Source of the DNA: Spirosoma sp. SC4-14
GTDB lineage: Bacteria > Bacteroidota > Bacteroidia > Cytophagales > Spirosomataceae
Reading direction: 5' to 3'
NCBI RefSeq assembly: GCF_037201965.1
Contig: NZ_CP147518.1
Coordinates: 3,651,001-3,715,000, forward strand
DNA length: 64,000 bases
Below, one piece after another: positions 23,022 through 30,941 of the stretch (positions are counted from its first letter, which is position 1; each line of letters opens with the position of its first letter). The position numbers were made by a program, and so were the translations under genes. The notes under the pieces are model-generated. The model was not told the origin of the DNA, did not search any database, and saw nothing but the letters and a program-made list of their open reading frames with translations.

Positions 23022-24248
23022 GTGGCCGACAAAGTTGCCAACATCTTCATAGACGGCGAGATATGGCCGGAAGAGTATATCTGGGAAGGCGATCACGCAA
23101 CCTCACTTTATCGCGTAAGACAGCAAATCGAAGCCGCTGGCACCTTCGCTAGAATCAAGCTGAACATCTTTTCACCGGGCGGCTATTGCGTCGAAGGGTG
23201 GGCAATCGTCGATTACCTGCTTAGTCTGGGTTTTCCTATCGATACCCTTGCCTATGGGCAATGTGCTTCATTTGGCACCGTCTTTCATTCGATGGGTGAA
23301 ACTCGGGAGATCTCCCAGCATTGCGACTATGTATTGCACCGCCCCTGGGACATCTTCATAGGCAACGACCTTCAAAACGAAGAGTTCAGCGCCTATCTGA
23401 AAAAAGAAACCGCTAAGCTCTTCACCTTTTACGCTGACCATCTGGGTAAGACAGTTGATGACCTTAGCGCCTTAATTCAGAAAGAGGACCTAAAACTTAC
23501 TCCGCAGGAAACAGTAGCGCAAGGTTTCTCAACCGGTATTTGGCAACCCAGCGCAGCCGCTTCGTTAAAGTTATCCGCTTTGGATGCCCGGAAGAAAAAA
23601 CCGACTTATCACTTAAGTCTGAAAGACAAAAAGCGGAACCCCAACGCCCCGACGGATTTACAATCAACTCAAAATAATATGGCAAAAATGAGGCAGTCGC
23701 TTGTATCAGCGGCTAATTCTGTACTGGCGTTTCTGTCCGGTTCAGAGGTTAAAAACTTGGACAACAAGTTAAACGACGGTCGCACGTTGGTCACTGACTC
23801 AACGGGCGATACGCCGGTAATCGGAGACAAAGCCACAATCGATGGACAACCAGCACCGGACGGTGACTATACCCTCGAAGATGGTACCGTTGTTTCCGTG
23901 AAAGATGGGGCCGTATCGGATGTAAAAGCTGCTGGCGAAACCGATACCAGCGCCGAAGCATCTGTCGAAGTTGATGAGCTAACCGTTGATCAACCCGACG
24001 ACACCCCCGCAGTCAAAGCCCTACGGAAAGCGTACCGCGAACTGTCAGCGCAGTCGAAAGCGACAAGCGATAAGTACGACGAATTGGAACGCCGGGTTAC
24101 GCCGGTTTTGGCGGCTATGTCCAGCAAAGAACCCAACATGCAGGCCAATCGCCAACCAGACGGTAACCGCAACCCGCAGCTTTCGGAGCGTGAACAGATG
24201 CTTGCTGAGCACGTAGCGAAGTACGCTAAGAAGCCCGCTCAGCAATAA
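23022..24248 (+). CDS. ClpP-type prohead protease fused to scaffold
   Basis: 408 residues, GTG start. Residues 1-175 are a ClpP/S14-type serine protease: SPGG (51-54), the nucleophile Ser83 in GQCASFGT, His106 in YVLHRPW and a probable acid at Asp156 (KEDLKLTPQETVAQGF). Residues about 220-408 are acidic, Ala/Gln-rich and disordered, with a helical end (RKAYRELSAQSKATSDKYDE), as in capsid scaffolds. An in-frame ATG at 23,679 could start a free scaffold, like Nu3 inside lambda C. It directly precedes the capsid gene. Role: processes the scaffold during prohead maturation. Confidence 0.85.
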   Translation: MADKVANIFIDGEIWPEEYIWEGDHATSLYRVRQQIEAAGTFARIKLNIFSPGGYCVEGWAIVDYLLSLGFPIDTLAYGQCASFGTVFHSMGETREISQHCDYVLHRPWDIFIGNDLQNEEFSAYLKKETAKLFTFYADHLGKTVDDLSALIQKEDLKLTPQETVAQGFSTGIWQPSAAASLKLSALDARKKKPTYHLSLKDKKRNPNAPTDLQSTQNNMAKMRQSLVSAANSVLAFLSGSEVKNLDNKLNDGRTLVTDSTGDTPVIGDKATIDGQPAPDGDYTLEDGTVVSVKDGAVSDVKAAGETDTSAEASVEVDELTVDQPDDTPAVKALRKAYRELSAQSKATSDKYDELERRVTPVLAAMSSKEPNMQANRQPDGNRNPQLSEREQMLAEHVAKYAKKPAQQ

Positions 24249-24305
24249 CCCACCTAATCGGCAGCAAGGCAATTACAACTAACTGAACGACAGCAAAATT
24301 TTATT

Positions 24306-25370
24306 ATGGCTTCGAATATCACCTCACCGCACGGCATAACCTTTTCAGCGAAGGAAGCCGAAGAGTATATCTGGGTACCCGCGCTGAACGTTAGCGGTCT
24401 TGACGATCACTATAAGGTACTCACGGATGTCAATTCGAGTACACAGGTTGTCTACGCTCAGACGCTTGACAAAATCACTTACCGGGATTCTGGTTGTGAT
24501 CCGGTTTACGACAGTAAGCCAATCGTTCGTACAGAAAAGTTCTGGAATCCCCGGCCGGTCGAAGCCGTCTTGAAGCAGTGCTATACGGACCTGTACGGAT
24601 CTATGTTCGAGCGCAAATTAGGCGCTGGCACGGATCGGCCCGAAATCAAAGATACCGATATTGAGAAGTTTATTCTTGATGCATCCGTACCAGCCGCAGC
24701 CCGCGACCTGGTTCGTATGGTGCAGTTGGCTAAGTATGGCATTACGGCCGGTGAATTAACCGGTGGCGCTACTGAAGTGAAGAACTACAACCAGGTAGAC
24801 GGCTTTTGGGTACACTTCATTGCTGCCGTAGCCGCCGGTTTGACACCTCGGTATATTATTGCCGAAAATACGGGCGCTACGACTGCCGACCAAAGACTTG
24901 CCGCCGGTCGTGGGCAAGAGATTCTTCGCAATGTCTACGACAATCAGGACATTACGATGATGCAGGTTGACGACAGCCTGAAAATGTTTGAGGTAACACG
25001 GGCGATCTACAACAACTACTATTCGACGCTGGAGTCAAACAATGCACTCGAAAGCGCACGGGTCATGCTGTTGAACGGTACTAAAACGTTGTCGTACCGG
25101 GGTATCCCTCTGAAAATCGTTGACGTGGTTGATCAGTACCTGGCTGCCGACTTTAAGTTTGGCGCTGGTGCGAACACCACGATTACCAACCCGCACCGCG
25201 TCGTGTTGTCGGTTAAAGACAATTTGCAGGTGTCACTCGATACAGCAACTAAAAACCCGGTTGCCTTCAAGAGTTGGGATGAGCCGAAAGATAAGGCCTG
25301 GTATGCGCGTATGATGTACATGCTCGATACGCAGGTTGCCCTTGATCAGTACGTTTCGCTTGGCTATTAA
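24306..25370 (+). CDS. Major capsid protein (predicted)
   Basis: 354 residues. It follows the protease/scaffold gene and is followed by a strong terminator, the classic place for an abundant capsid protein. Composition is that of a capsid: balanced, few cysteines, long alpha/beta stretch. The parts EILRNVYDNQDITMMQVDDS and YRGIPLKIVDVVDQYL, then NPHRVVLSVKDNLQVSL, resemble the A-domain and C-terminal region of HK97-fold capsids of Bacteroidota phages. The assignment rests on context plus these general similarities. Confidence 0.75.
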   Translation: MASNITSPHGITFSAKEAEEYIWVPALNVSGLDDHYKVLTDVNSSTQVVYAQTLDKITYRDSGCDPVYDSKPIVRTEKFWNPRPVEAVLKQCYTDLYGSMFERKLGAGTDRPEIKDTDIEKFILDASVPAAARDLVRMVQLAKYGITAGELTGGATEVKNYNQVDGFWVHFIAAVAAGLTPRYIIAENTGATTADQRLAAGRGQEILRNVYDNQDITMMQVDDSLKMFEVTRAIYNNYYSTLESNNALESARVMLLNGTKTLSYRGIPLKIVDVVDQYLAADFKFGAGANTTITNPHRVVLSVKDNLQVSLDTATKNPVAFKSWDEPKDKAWYARMMYMLDTQVALDQYVSLGY

Positions 25371-25386
25371 TCGATAAATCAACCGA

Positions 25387-25413
25387 GCTGAGTCCGCTAA
25401 TACCGGACTCAGC
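25387..25413 (+). terminator. Terminator/attenuator after capsid gene
   Basis: GCTGAGTCCG (25,387-25,396) pairs perfectly with CGGACTCAGC (25,404-25,413) around a 7-nt loop, followed by TTCTTTC. It lies 16 nt after the capsid stop and would raise capsid mRNA relative to downstream genes or stabilise its 3' end. Confidence 0.7.
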
Positions 25414-25433
25414 TTCTTTCCATCTTATATACT

Positions 25434-26018
25434 ATGTCTTGCGCAACGGATGATTTAAAGGCGAATTTGGGGCTTACCATCTGTGATGAGCCCTTAGCCA
25501 AAGGTGTTGACGAAACAATTTTCATTGGTCGGTTTGCCTGGCTCGATACATCTACGGCTAGCGGTACCAATAAGAAGATTATTACCACGCTGACGCTGAA
25601 GGCGGGTAAAAAGCTATTGCGGTACATCGGGCAAGGGTACTCCAACCAGATTACCAGCGGCTTTACGGCCAATGAGTACGGCAATCTGGTTCCACAGGGT
25701 TTACGCTACATCCTGTTTTCAAACAATGCAGACGACGAAGCCGAACTTGATGCCCTGCTTAATAAGAACGACGTGTTCGCAATCGTCAAAAAGAACGGCA
25801 ACCCTGGCTCATACAAAATTATCGGCTGGAAGACCGGACTTCGGGTTACAAACCTAACGTCTGATTCGAACGACGATGCCCTAAAAGGTGCCTATACCAT
25901 CGAAATGAGCGCACCCGACGAAACGACGACTTATTACACGTTCCAGCACACGAACGGTGCCCCTGCCGTCGATGACACGGATACCTACTTAGAGGGTTTG
26001 GCGCTGGCTATTTCGTAG
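25434..26018 (+). CDS. Hypothetical structural protein (head or tail tube)
   Basis: 194 residues without signal or membrane segment. N-terminal SCATDDLKANLGLTICDEPL, then FIGRFAWLDTSTASGTNKKI and KSYKIIGWKTGLRV-like beta strands, with an acidic linker and YTIEMSAPDETTTYYTF at the end. Small beta-rich proteins right after the capsid in this phage type are usually head decoration, head-tail connector or tail tube proteins. I cannot decide among these. A terminator separates it from the capsid gene. Confidence 0.6.
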   Translation: MSCATDDLKANLGLTICDEPLAKGVDETIFIGRFAWLDTSTASGTNKKIITTLTLKAGKKLLRYIGQGYSNQITSGFTANEYGNLVPQGLRYILFSNNADDEAELDALLNKNDVFAIVKKNGNPGSYKIIGWKTGLRVTNLTSDSNDDALKGAYTIEMSAPDETTTYYTFQHTNGAPAVDDTDTYLEGLALAIS

Positions 26019-26025
26019 TACGTCG

Positions 26026-26751
26026 ATGACTGACGAAGAACTGTTTGCCGTAGTGGACCCGTGGTATCATACGGGTTCGCTACCTGAATCATTAAAGCCT
26101 GCCGTTCAGCAGGTGTATACTAAACTTTCAGGTGATACTGGGGAGCGCTGCCGTAGATGCCCGAGTTATTGGTTTGACGTGCTGCACTTCCTAAGGGTTC
26201 ACCTGGCTTCACTTGGTTTTAAATCAATGGAAAAGACACAAGAGTACATGATTGACCCGAAGAAGGCGGGTTTTCTTCAGATTCACGGTTTGCCGTATGT
26301 CTACATCAATAAAGGCTCGGGTCGTGAAGGCCCTTCGGCAAAGTTCCTGACTGATACTGTGGCTAAGCAGCTTTTAAAAGATCGCCCGGACCTGGTAGAG
26401 GTTATCGTTAAAAATCCTGACTACGAAGCACCGGCCCCCAAACCTGCTAAACCTGCCAATGCAACGGGTGGCAAGGGCAAGGCAACAGCGAAAGCCTCCA
26501 AAGAAACTGGTACCCCAGCCAGTGATCAAAAGGATTCGGGCGAAACTGGAGCACCGACCGAAGGCGCAACGGATAGCCCGCCTGAAGACCCAGCCGAACC
26601 GACCGGCGAAGAGACTGGCCAGGGCGAAGTCGGTGACGATTCAACCGAAACCCAGAGTTCGGACGATAGCGACACGGGCGATCCCTCAGAAGGAGCCGAC
26701 GAACAGAAGTCGGAAGACACGCAAAATCAAGGTACTGACCCTAACGCTTAA
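26026..26751 (+). CDS. Hypothetical phage protein with acidic disordered tail
   Basis: 241 residues. Residues 1-130 are folded-looking (RCRRCPSYWFDVLHFLRVHL with a CRRC pair, KSMEKTQEYMIDPKKAGFLQ). From about 135 on it is a long low-complexity tail of Ala/Lys/Pro, then Glu/Ser/Thr/Gly repeats (TGEETGQGEVGDDSTETQSS). The tail composition resembles acidic scaffold or linker regions. It is just upstream of the portal gene. No known family. Confidence 0.6.
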   Translation: MTDEELFAVVDPWYHTGSLPESLKPAVQQVYTKLSGDTGERCRRCPSYWFDVLHFLRVHLASLGFKSMEKTQEYMIDPKKAGFLQIHGLPYVYINKGSGREGPSAKFLTDTVAKQLLKDRPDLVEVIVKNPDYEAPAPKPAKPANATGGKGKATAKASKETGTPASDQKDSGETGAPTEGATDSPPEDPAEPTGEETGQGEVGDDSTETQSSDDSDTGDPSEGADEQKSEDTQNQGTDPNA

Positions 26752-26759
26752 TCAGCCTT

Positions 26760-27944
26760 ATGGCTAAAATTCAAAGACGGCCGCAAGCTAAGAAGAGGCT
26801 CGACACCAAGCCAACGGTGTCGGGCTTTCTTCCTTATGGGCGGGGTGATATGTTCCCTCAGGACTTCAAAGACGCCATAGACGATTCTGATACAGCGTCG
26901 GCCGCCGTTGAAGCCCGACACGACTTTATTGTCGGTAATGGTTTAGATGTCGAAGAGCTTGCCGACATGATCGTCAATAAGGACGGCGAAACCTTAGATA
27001 GTATCGTCGATAAAACCGGGTGGAATATCTCAGAAGGCGAAGTCATTACGCTGCATTTCGGTTATAATGGGCTTGGTCAGATCAATAGCATCCGGGCGGT
27101 ACCCTGGGAAATGGTACGATTGCTAGAACCCGACGAAAACGGCAAGTTGACTCATGCCGGTATCTTTCCATTTCTCGATAACAGCTTCAAGAAGGACAAA
27201 AAGAAGGAACATACCCTTTTGCCGCTCTTCAATCCAGATCCTGAGGTAGTGCTTTCGCAAATCGAAGCCGTTGGGGGTATCTGGAATTACTATGGTCAGC
27301 TATTGTATTTCAAAACGGGTAAACCGTCTTCCGATTATTATTCACGGCCTCGACTCTTCGGTACTGTCAAGAATCTGGAGACTGAAAAGGAACTGTCGGA
27401 CTACGACTTCTCTGTCTCTGTCAATGGTTTCAATATTTCAGGAATCTGGAAACAGCTTAAAAAGCGAAGCTCACCGTCTGATGAAGAGGAAGACGAAGAC
27501 GACACAACCTCACGACTCGAAGAGCACCAGGGCGGTGTAAATGGTGGTAAGATATTGGTATTTGAAGCGGACAATGCCGAAGAGCTGGAGGCAGCCAATT
27601 TTGTGCCAACAACAGGCGCTGGGTTGGCCGATCGCTACAACGCAACTAACGAGCGGGTTGCTCAGCGGATCGCGCGCCGGTCCCGAGTACCCAACGAGAT
27701 TATCAACATCCGCAAGCAAGGCGGCATTGCACCAACGGGTGAAGAAATGAAAGTTGCCAGTCAAATGATGATGCAGGCCGTCAATAAAGAGCAGCGTCAA
27801 ATTGACCAAGTGCTTACTATGGTTATGCAGTATTGGCATGAACCGTTACCGGTTGCCGAACCAAAATTTGAAATCCAGAACCTGAATTACTTCACTGACC
27901 AGGTGGCACAGCCCGACGGTAATACAGCAACTATTAACCAGTAA
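26760..27944 (+). CDS. Portal protein
   Basis: 394 residues. It has the usual portal sequence order: ASAAVEARHDFIVGNGLDVE (stem start), then WNISEGEVITLHFGYNGLGQ, IRAVPWEMVRLLEPDE and a clip-like insertion rich in Asp/Glu (SSPSDEEEDEDDTTSRL). The C-terminal helices read RVAQRIARRSRVPNEIINIR, KQGGIAPTGEEMKVASQM, MMQAVNKEQRQIDQVLTMVM, as in HK97-type portals. It forms the dodecameric ring for DNA entry. It lies after the capsid gene and far from the terminase, a reversal of the common gene order. Confidence 0.8.
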   Translation: MAKIQRRPQAKKRLDTKPTVSGFLPYGRGDMFPQDFKDAIDDSDTASAAVEARHDFIVGNGLDVEELADMIVNKDGETLDSIVDKTGWNISEGEVITLHFGYNGLGQINSIRAVPWEMVRLLEPDENGKLTHAGIFPFLDNSFKKDKKKEHTLLPLFNPDPEVVLSQIEAVGGIWNYYGQLLYFKTGKPSSDYYSRPRLFGTVKNLETEKELSDYDFSVSVNGFNISGIWKQLKKRSSPSDEEEDEDDTTSRLEEHQGGVNGGKILVFEADNAEELEAANFVPTTGAGLADRYNATNERVAQRIARRSRVPNEIINIRKQGGIAPTGEEMKVASQMMMQAVNKEQRQIDQVLTMVMQYWHEPLPVAEPKFEIQNLNYFTDQVAQPDGNTATINQ

Positions 27945-27949
27945 ACCCA

Positions 27950-28483
27950 ATGGAAGCCTATCAACCACCCATACCGCTACTCAGTTGGTTGAGTCCTGAT
28001 ACATTCAAAAACAACATCGGGACACTACCAGATTCCTTTCGGGTCGACAATAAGCTTAACTCGATATTCACCCGTATTGTCGATACCTGGCTTACCGAGC
28101 TGATTGGTCTGAACAATGTCACGATTATTAACCAGGTCCTGAAGAGCTTACCGAATGCCAGTCCCCAGGGCTGGCCAGAAGATACCCAAAAATGGATGCA
28201 GAACATTGAACCCTTTTTGGCTCATGCCATTTGGAGTGAGTATATTTTAACCTCGAATGTAACGGTTACGGTGAATGGTCCCGTTACGGTCTACAGTGAC
28301 GGCAGTGAGCCCCTGACCGATCAGCAACGGAAAGAAATATCCCGGCTTCATAAAGGTTATGCCGATACCTATGCTCTGAAGCTATCCAAAATGGCAGCCT
28401 CTTCTCAATGTGGCGCACGCGTCGGATCGGGCAGACCTTCGATCAAATCAGCAGGCGGCAAACGGCGTAGTCGCTTTCAATAA
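27950..28483 (+). CDS. Hypothetical head-neck protein
   Basis: 177 residues, 5 nt after the portal gene. N-terminus with LLSWLSPDTFKNNIGTLPDS and SIFTRIVDTWLTELIGLNNV is helical; C-terminal 30 residues are very basic (AASSQCGARVGSGRPSIKSA, ending KRRSRF). Position next to the portal suggests a connector or head-completion protein. No family recognised. Confidence 0.6.
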   Translation: MEAYQPPIPLLSWLSPDTFKNNIGTLPDSFRVDNKLNSIFTRIVDTWLTELIGLNNVTIINQVLKSLPNASPQGWPEDTQKWMQNIEPFLAHAIWSEYILTSNVTVTVNGPVTVYSDGSEPLTDQQRKEISRLHKGYADTYALKLSKMAASSQCGARVGSGRPSIKSAGGKRRSRFQ

Positions 28484-28491
28484 AATCGACG

Positions 28492-29376
28492 ATGATTTCG
28501 ACAAAGCTCATATGGACACCTCAGCAGGATCAGTTTCTTCGCGATCACTACGAGCACTATTCAGCCCGTGAGTTGGCGATCAGGCTTGGGCTAAAATTTG
28601 GAGCGGTTCGTAAGCGAATTCTTGCTTTGGGCCTGAAGAAATCACCCGAAGCGAAGCGTAACCATATCCTGAGCCTAAGCCAGCATAAAGAGGATCGATG
28701 GTCGGATGACGAATTGACGTTTTTACGTACCAACTATGCATTGATGTCGAAAAGCCAGATCGGTAAACACCTTGGCCGGAGCCAGGGCAGTGTCTCTTAC
28801 CAGGTCTTTCGATTAGGGCTTACCAAATCAAAGGAGCAGGCCCGGGCCCTATTCCTGGAAAATCGATTCGTTGCCTCTTCTTCTTTTACGCCGGAAGAAG
28901 ACCAGTTCATTACTGCTCATTGGACCAGCATGTCCAAGGCCGATATTGCCAAAGCGATTGGCCGCAACCGGCGTGAAATCGTGATGAGTCGAGGCCATAA
29001 GTTAGGACTAACCCTTTCTCAGACCGAACGGAAAAGCATCCTGCAGAAAGGGTCGTTAAAACGTGATGACATATTCAGTGATGAAGAAATTACGTATATC
29101 CGGGAGCACTTTACGACACTACCCATACGATCTATTGCCAAAGCGATCTGTAGACCCATTCGATCCGTTCGGGATAAGGCCAATGCCCTTGGGTTGACGT
29201 TGACCCAAGAAGCGCTTGATGCGAAACGGGCACACCCGGATTTTTACCCGGATTCCTTTATTGCCCGTGCGATTACCCGAGATCCTGACCTGCTGCAGGA
29301 AGTGCTGAACACACCGAACCTAATTAAACTGAAACGACTCCAGATTCATTTAAATCGTAAAATCAAACAACTATGA
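28492..29376 (+). CDS. Four-repeat Myb/GcrA-like DNA-binding protein
   Basis: 294 residues built from four tandem HTH repeats of about 45-60 residues. Each begins W/F-[TS]-x-[EDQ]-[EDQ]-[ED]-x-F/L and ends LGL: WTPQQDQFLRDHYEHYSARE (from about 8), WSDDELTFLRTNYALMSKSQ (about 70), FTPEEDQFITAHWTSMSKAD (about 131) and FSDEEITYIREHFTTLPIRS (about 194). Within repeats, I-x-K-x-L/I-GR-x-x-x-x-V lines the recognition helix. Single units of this type occur in GcrA regulators and HNH homing endonucleases, but no nuclease domain is seen here. It may regulate late genes or organise DNA. It overlaps the next gene by ATGA. Confidence 0.8.
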   Translation: MISTKLIWTPQQDQFLRDHYEHYSARELAIRLGLKFGAVRKRILALGLKKSPEAKRNHILSLSQHKEDRWSDDELTFLRTNYALMSKSQIGKHLGRSQGSVSYQVFRLGLTKSKEQARALFLENRFVASSSFTPEEDQFITAHWTSMSKADIAKAIGRNRREIVMSRGHKLGLTLSQTERKSILQKGSLKRDDIFSDEEITYIREHFTTLPIRSIAKAICRPIRSVRDKANALGLTLTQEALDAKRAHPDFYPDSFIARAITRDPDLLQEVLNTPNLIKLKRLQIHLNRKIKQL

Positions 29377-29834
29377 GCAATCGTTCCATTCACGACCGGC
29401 TTGAAGAGCAACTGAAAGCGATGCACAATAAAAGCTTTCTGTGTAATACGTACCTGGAGCGGGTATTAAGCTGGAAATACGAAGATGATCGGGTTTATGT
29501 TGAAACGAGCCGCCGAATGATTGGGGGCACGTTACCCGAAATATACAGTCGACTAACGAGTCAGGAATTTTTAGAAACTGAAGAGGAAGATGATTTACCC
29601 TCTGAACGAGTCCCATCGGTTGATCAATTGGTCGCTGTGCCAAAGTTAAAATCGCTGGAGGTGTGTGATAACTTTATGGATTCACTCACCCGGGCGATGG
29701 AGCAGGTTGAAGCCAGTCCAGATTTTAAAGACCAGGCTCAGGTAATGACCAACATCGCCGGGAAAGCCATTGAGTACGCGAAGGTTCAGCTTGACGCGTT
29801 GCGGCTGGCCAGAGATATTGTTCGCAACCGATAG
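29373..29834 (+). CDS. Hypothetical phage protein
   Basis: 153 residues, helix-rich and acidic. The N-terminal SIHDRLEEQLKAMHNKSFLC and the C-terminal FKDQAQVMTNIAGKAIEYAK, then VQLDALRLARDIVR, are amphipathic helices. It is the last rightward gene of the phage block, translationally coupled to the Myb-like gene, and followed by a terminator. No family recognised; it may partner the upstream DNA-binding protein. Confidence 0.6.
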   Translation: MSNRSIHDRLEEQLKAMHNKSFLCNTYLERVLSWKYEDDRVYVETSRRMIGGTLPEIYSRLTSQEFLETEEEDDLPSERVPSVDQLVAVPKLKSLEVCDNFMDSLTRAMEQVEASPDFKDQAQVMTNIAGKAIEYAKVQLDALRLARDIVRNR

Positions 29835-29855
29835 TTGAATGAACCCCTATCATAA

Positions 29856-29888
29856 AAACAGCCCAATGGCAAGACCGTTGGGCTGTTT
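29856..29888. terminator. Bidirectional terminator between converging genes
   Basis: AAACAGCCCAA (29,856-29,866) pairs with TTGGGCTGTTT (29,878-29,888), 11 bp, loop 11 nt. A/T tails lie on both sides. It stands between the end of the rightward late operon and the leftward gene at 29,917. Confidence 0.8.
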
Positions 29889-29916
29889 GATTATATCGTT
29901 AAATGGCACTATTTAA

Positions 29917-30324
29917 TTAAGCTTTGACTGGCTGGCCTGAATATTTACGAGGTGAGTATTCAATCGCTCTTACCAGGCGTAAACCAAGTTCCGGAATTTC
30001 TTTAACATTTTCACTGTCAATGACCCCTCTGTTAATCCAGTTGATTACCGTTTCGGTGTTTTTGATGCCAAACTTAGTGGCATAGTTTTTCGGGGTCAGC
30101 CAATCGGTCAACGGGTATTCAACACCATGTACTTTTAAGACGGCAATCGCGTCTTCACGTTTGGCTTTACTTTGGGCAGTTACTTGAGCAACTTTATCAA
30201 GTAACGCCTGCTGCACTTCGGGAGCCATTTGGCCAGGCATTTGCATGATGGTATCCCGCACTCGTTGCATATCCTCAGGACTGGAAATATCCTTAATAAG
30301 CAGAATAAGTTCTGTCGTTTCCAT
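29917..30324 (-). CDS. HTH-containing regulatory protein
   Basis: 135 residues. The first 65 are helical (EDMQRVRDTIMQMPGQMAPE; VQQALLDKVAQVTAQSKAKR). The rest contains YPLTDWLTPKNYATKFGIKN, then TETVINWINRGVID, an HTH of the type that reads 'column' names in MerR/excisionase-like proteins. It is read leftward at the end of the phage block and may be expressed in the lysogen. Excisionase-like activity is possible given its place near the attachment end, but this is inference. Confidence 0.65.
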   Translation of the reverse strand: METTELILLIKDISSPEDMQRVRDTIMQMPGQMAPEVQQALLDKVAQVTAQSKAKREDAIAVLKVHGVEYPLTDWLTPKNYATKFGIKNTETVINWINRGVIDSENVKEIPELGLRLVRAIEYSPRKYSGQPVKA

Positions 30325-30378
30325 AACCTCTGTTTTTAAAATATATAGGTACTCAATCTATAAATAGGCTGTAAAGGG

Positions 30379-30394
30379 CGGGGCTTTCGCCCCG
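30379..30394 (-). terminator. Short GC hairpin between leftward genes
   Basis: CGGGGC and GCCCCG form a 6-bp stem with loop TTTC. It lies after the stop of the 56-residue gene in the leftward direction. The following T tract is weak, so it may only stabilise RNA. Confidence 0.4.
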
Positions 30395-30400
30395 GTACCC

Positions 30401-30571
30401 TCACTCAAACATGTCTCTCATTTCGTACCATCCACTGAGTTCCTCCAGAGCATCATCGATGGTTTTTTGTACCTGATCTGAGGTTTCGCCTTTCTCGTTA
30501 ATCAGGTGCCGAACATCGTCTAAAATTGACTCCTGAAACTTGATGTGGCCTTCGATAAATTTACTTGCCAT
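30401..30571 (-). CDS. Small acidic protein (56 aa)
   Basis: ATG at 30,571, stop at 30,401-30,403, a frame too short for simple ORF filters. It begins MASKFIEGHIKFQESILDDV and has helices (EKGETSDQVQKTIDDALEEL) ending SGWYEMRDMFE. It is leftward, upstream of and in line with the HTH gene at 29,917, so the two may form an operon. Its resemblance to small antitoxin-like or regulatory proteins is weak. Function unknown. Confidence 0.5.
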   Translation of the reverse strand: MASKFIEGHIKFQESILDDVRHLINEKGETSDQVQKTIDDALEELSGWYEMRDMFE

Positions 30572-30675
30572 TTACGATCTATTTAACGCCCATCCCCTGT
30601 GGATGACATTGTAAAGGTAGTAATTTATTTGTTAGCAAACAAACAATTTAAGGAAAATAAATAAGGATAAAGCAA

Positions 30676-30703
30676 AAAGCCAGACTAAAGTAAGTCTGGC
30701 TTT
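30676..30703. terminator. Terminator, near copy of the one at 22,334
   Basis: AAAGCCAGACT (30,676-30,686) pairs with AGTCTGGCTTT (30,693-30,703) over a 6-nt loop. Both stem arms are identical to those of the hairpin after the tape measure. It is in the stretch between phage genes and tRNA-Ser. Confidence 0.75.
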
Positions 30704-30779
30704 AAGGTCATAACAGCTATTTGGCAACTGTCGATTATAAGTCCCTATAAAATGCTGATTTACAGGGTGTTATAACCTT
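30704..30779. repeat. Inverted repeat beside tRNA, possible att arm region
   Basis: AAGGTCATAAC (30,704-30,714) is the inverted copy, with one mismatch, of GTTATAACCTT (30,769-30,779). The arms enclose 54 bp and end 5 nt from the 3' end of tRNA-Ser. Such repeats can be integrase arm sites or leftover attachment structures. Integrase and the partner att site are not in the window. Confidence 0.3.
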
Positions 30780-30784
30780 ATTTG

Positions 30785-30871
30785 CAGAGAGCGAGGGATT
30801 CGAACCCCCGGTACCCTTGCGAGTACTTCTGATTTCGAATCAGACCCGTTCGACCACTCCGGCAGCTCTCT
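30785..30871 (-). tRNA. tRNA-Ser (anticodon CGA)
   Basis: Read leftward, the acceptor stem AGAGAGC (30,871-30,865) pairs with GCTCTCT near 30,786-30,792, discriminator G. The anticodon stem TCTGA/TCAGA encloses loop TTCGAAA, giving anticodon CGA. A long variable arm (AGTACTCGCAAGGGTACC) is the mark of class II tRNA-Ser. The T arm has GGTTCGAATCC. CCA is not encoded. Its 3' end faces the phage block, so it is a probable integration site. Confidence 0.93.
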
Positions 30872-30941
30872 GTTTCGTTTTCGGACTGCAAATATGCAGG
30901 ATTACGAACAATTACGCAATAAGTGTTCAACAAAAAAAAGT

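Larger units (their letters stand above)
1..30785. mobile_element. Tailed-phage prophage (left end outside window)
   Basis: The block carries a repressor/Cro switch, antirepressor, replication initiator plus DnaB helicase, small and large terminase, tail genes with tape measure, ClpP-type prohead protease, capsid and portal. Almost all genes read rightward and many overlap by ATGA, as in phage operons. It ends next to the 3' end of tRNA-Ser, a classic integration target. No integrase, holin or endolysin was recognised, so those genes probably lie left of position 1 or belong to families I cannot identify. The long flexible tape measure suggests a siphovirus-like virion; this is inference. The right boundary at the tRNA is inferred because the matching attachment site is not in the window. 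Confidence 0.88.

Noticed and set aside
26447-26767. Arg-rich and Pro-rich frames overlapping 26,026-26,751
   Set aside because: They are shadow frames of the low-complexity acidic tail.
27401-27839. Minus-strand frames under the portal gene
   Set aside because: Shadow frames; the portal frame has clear family structure.
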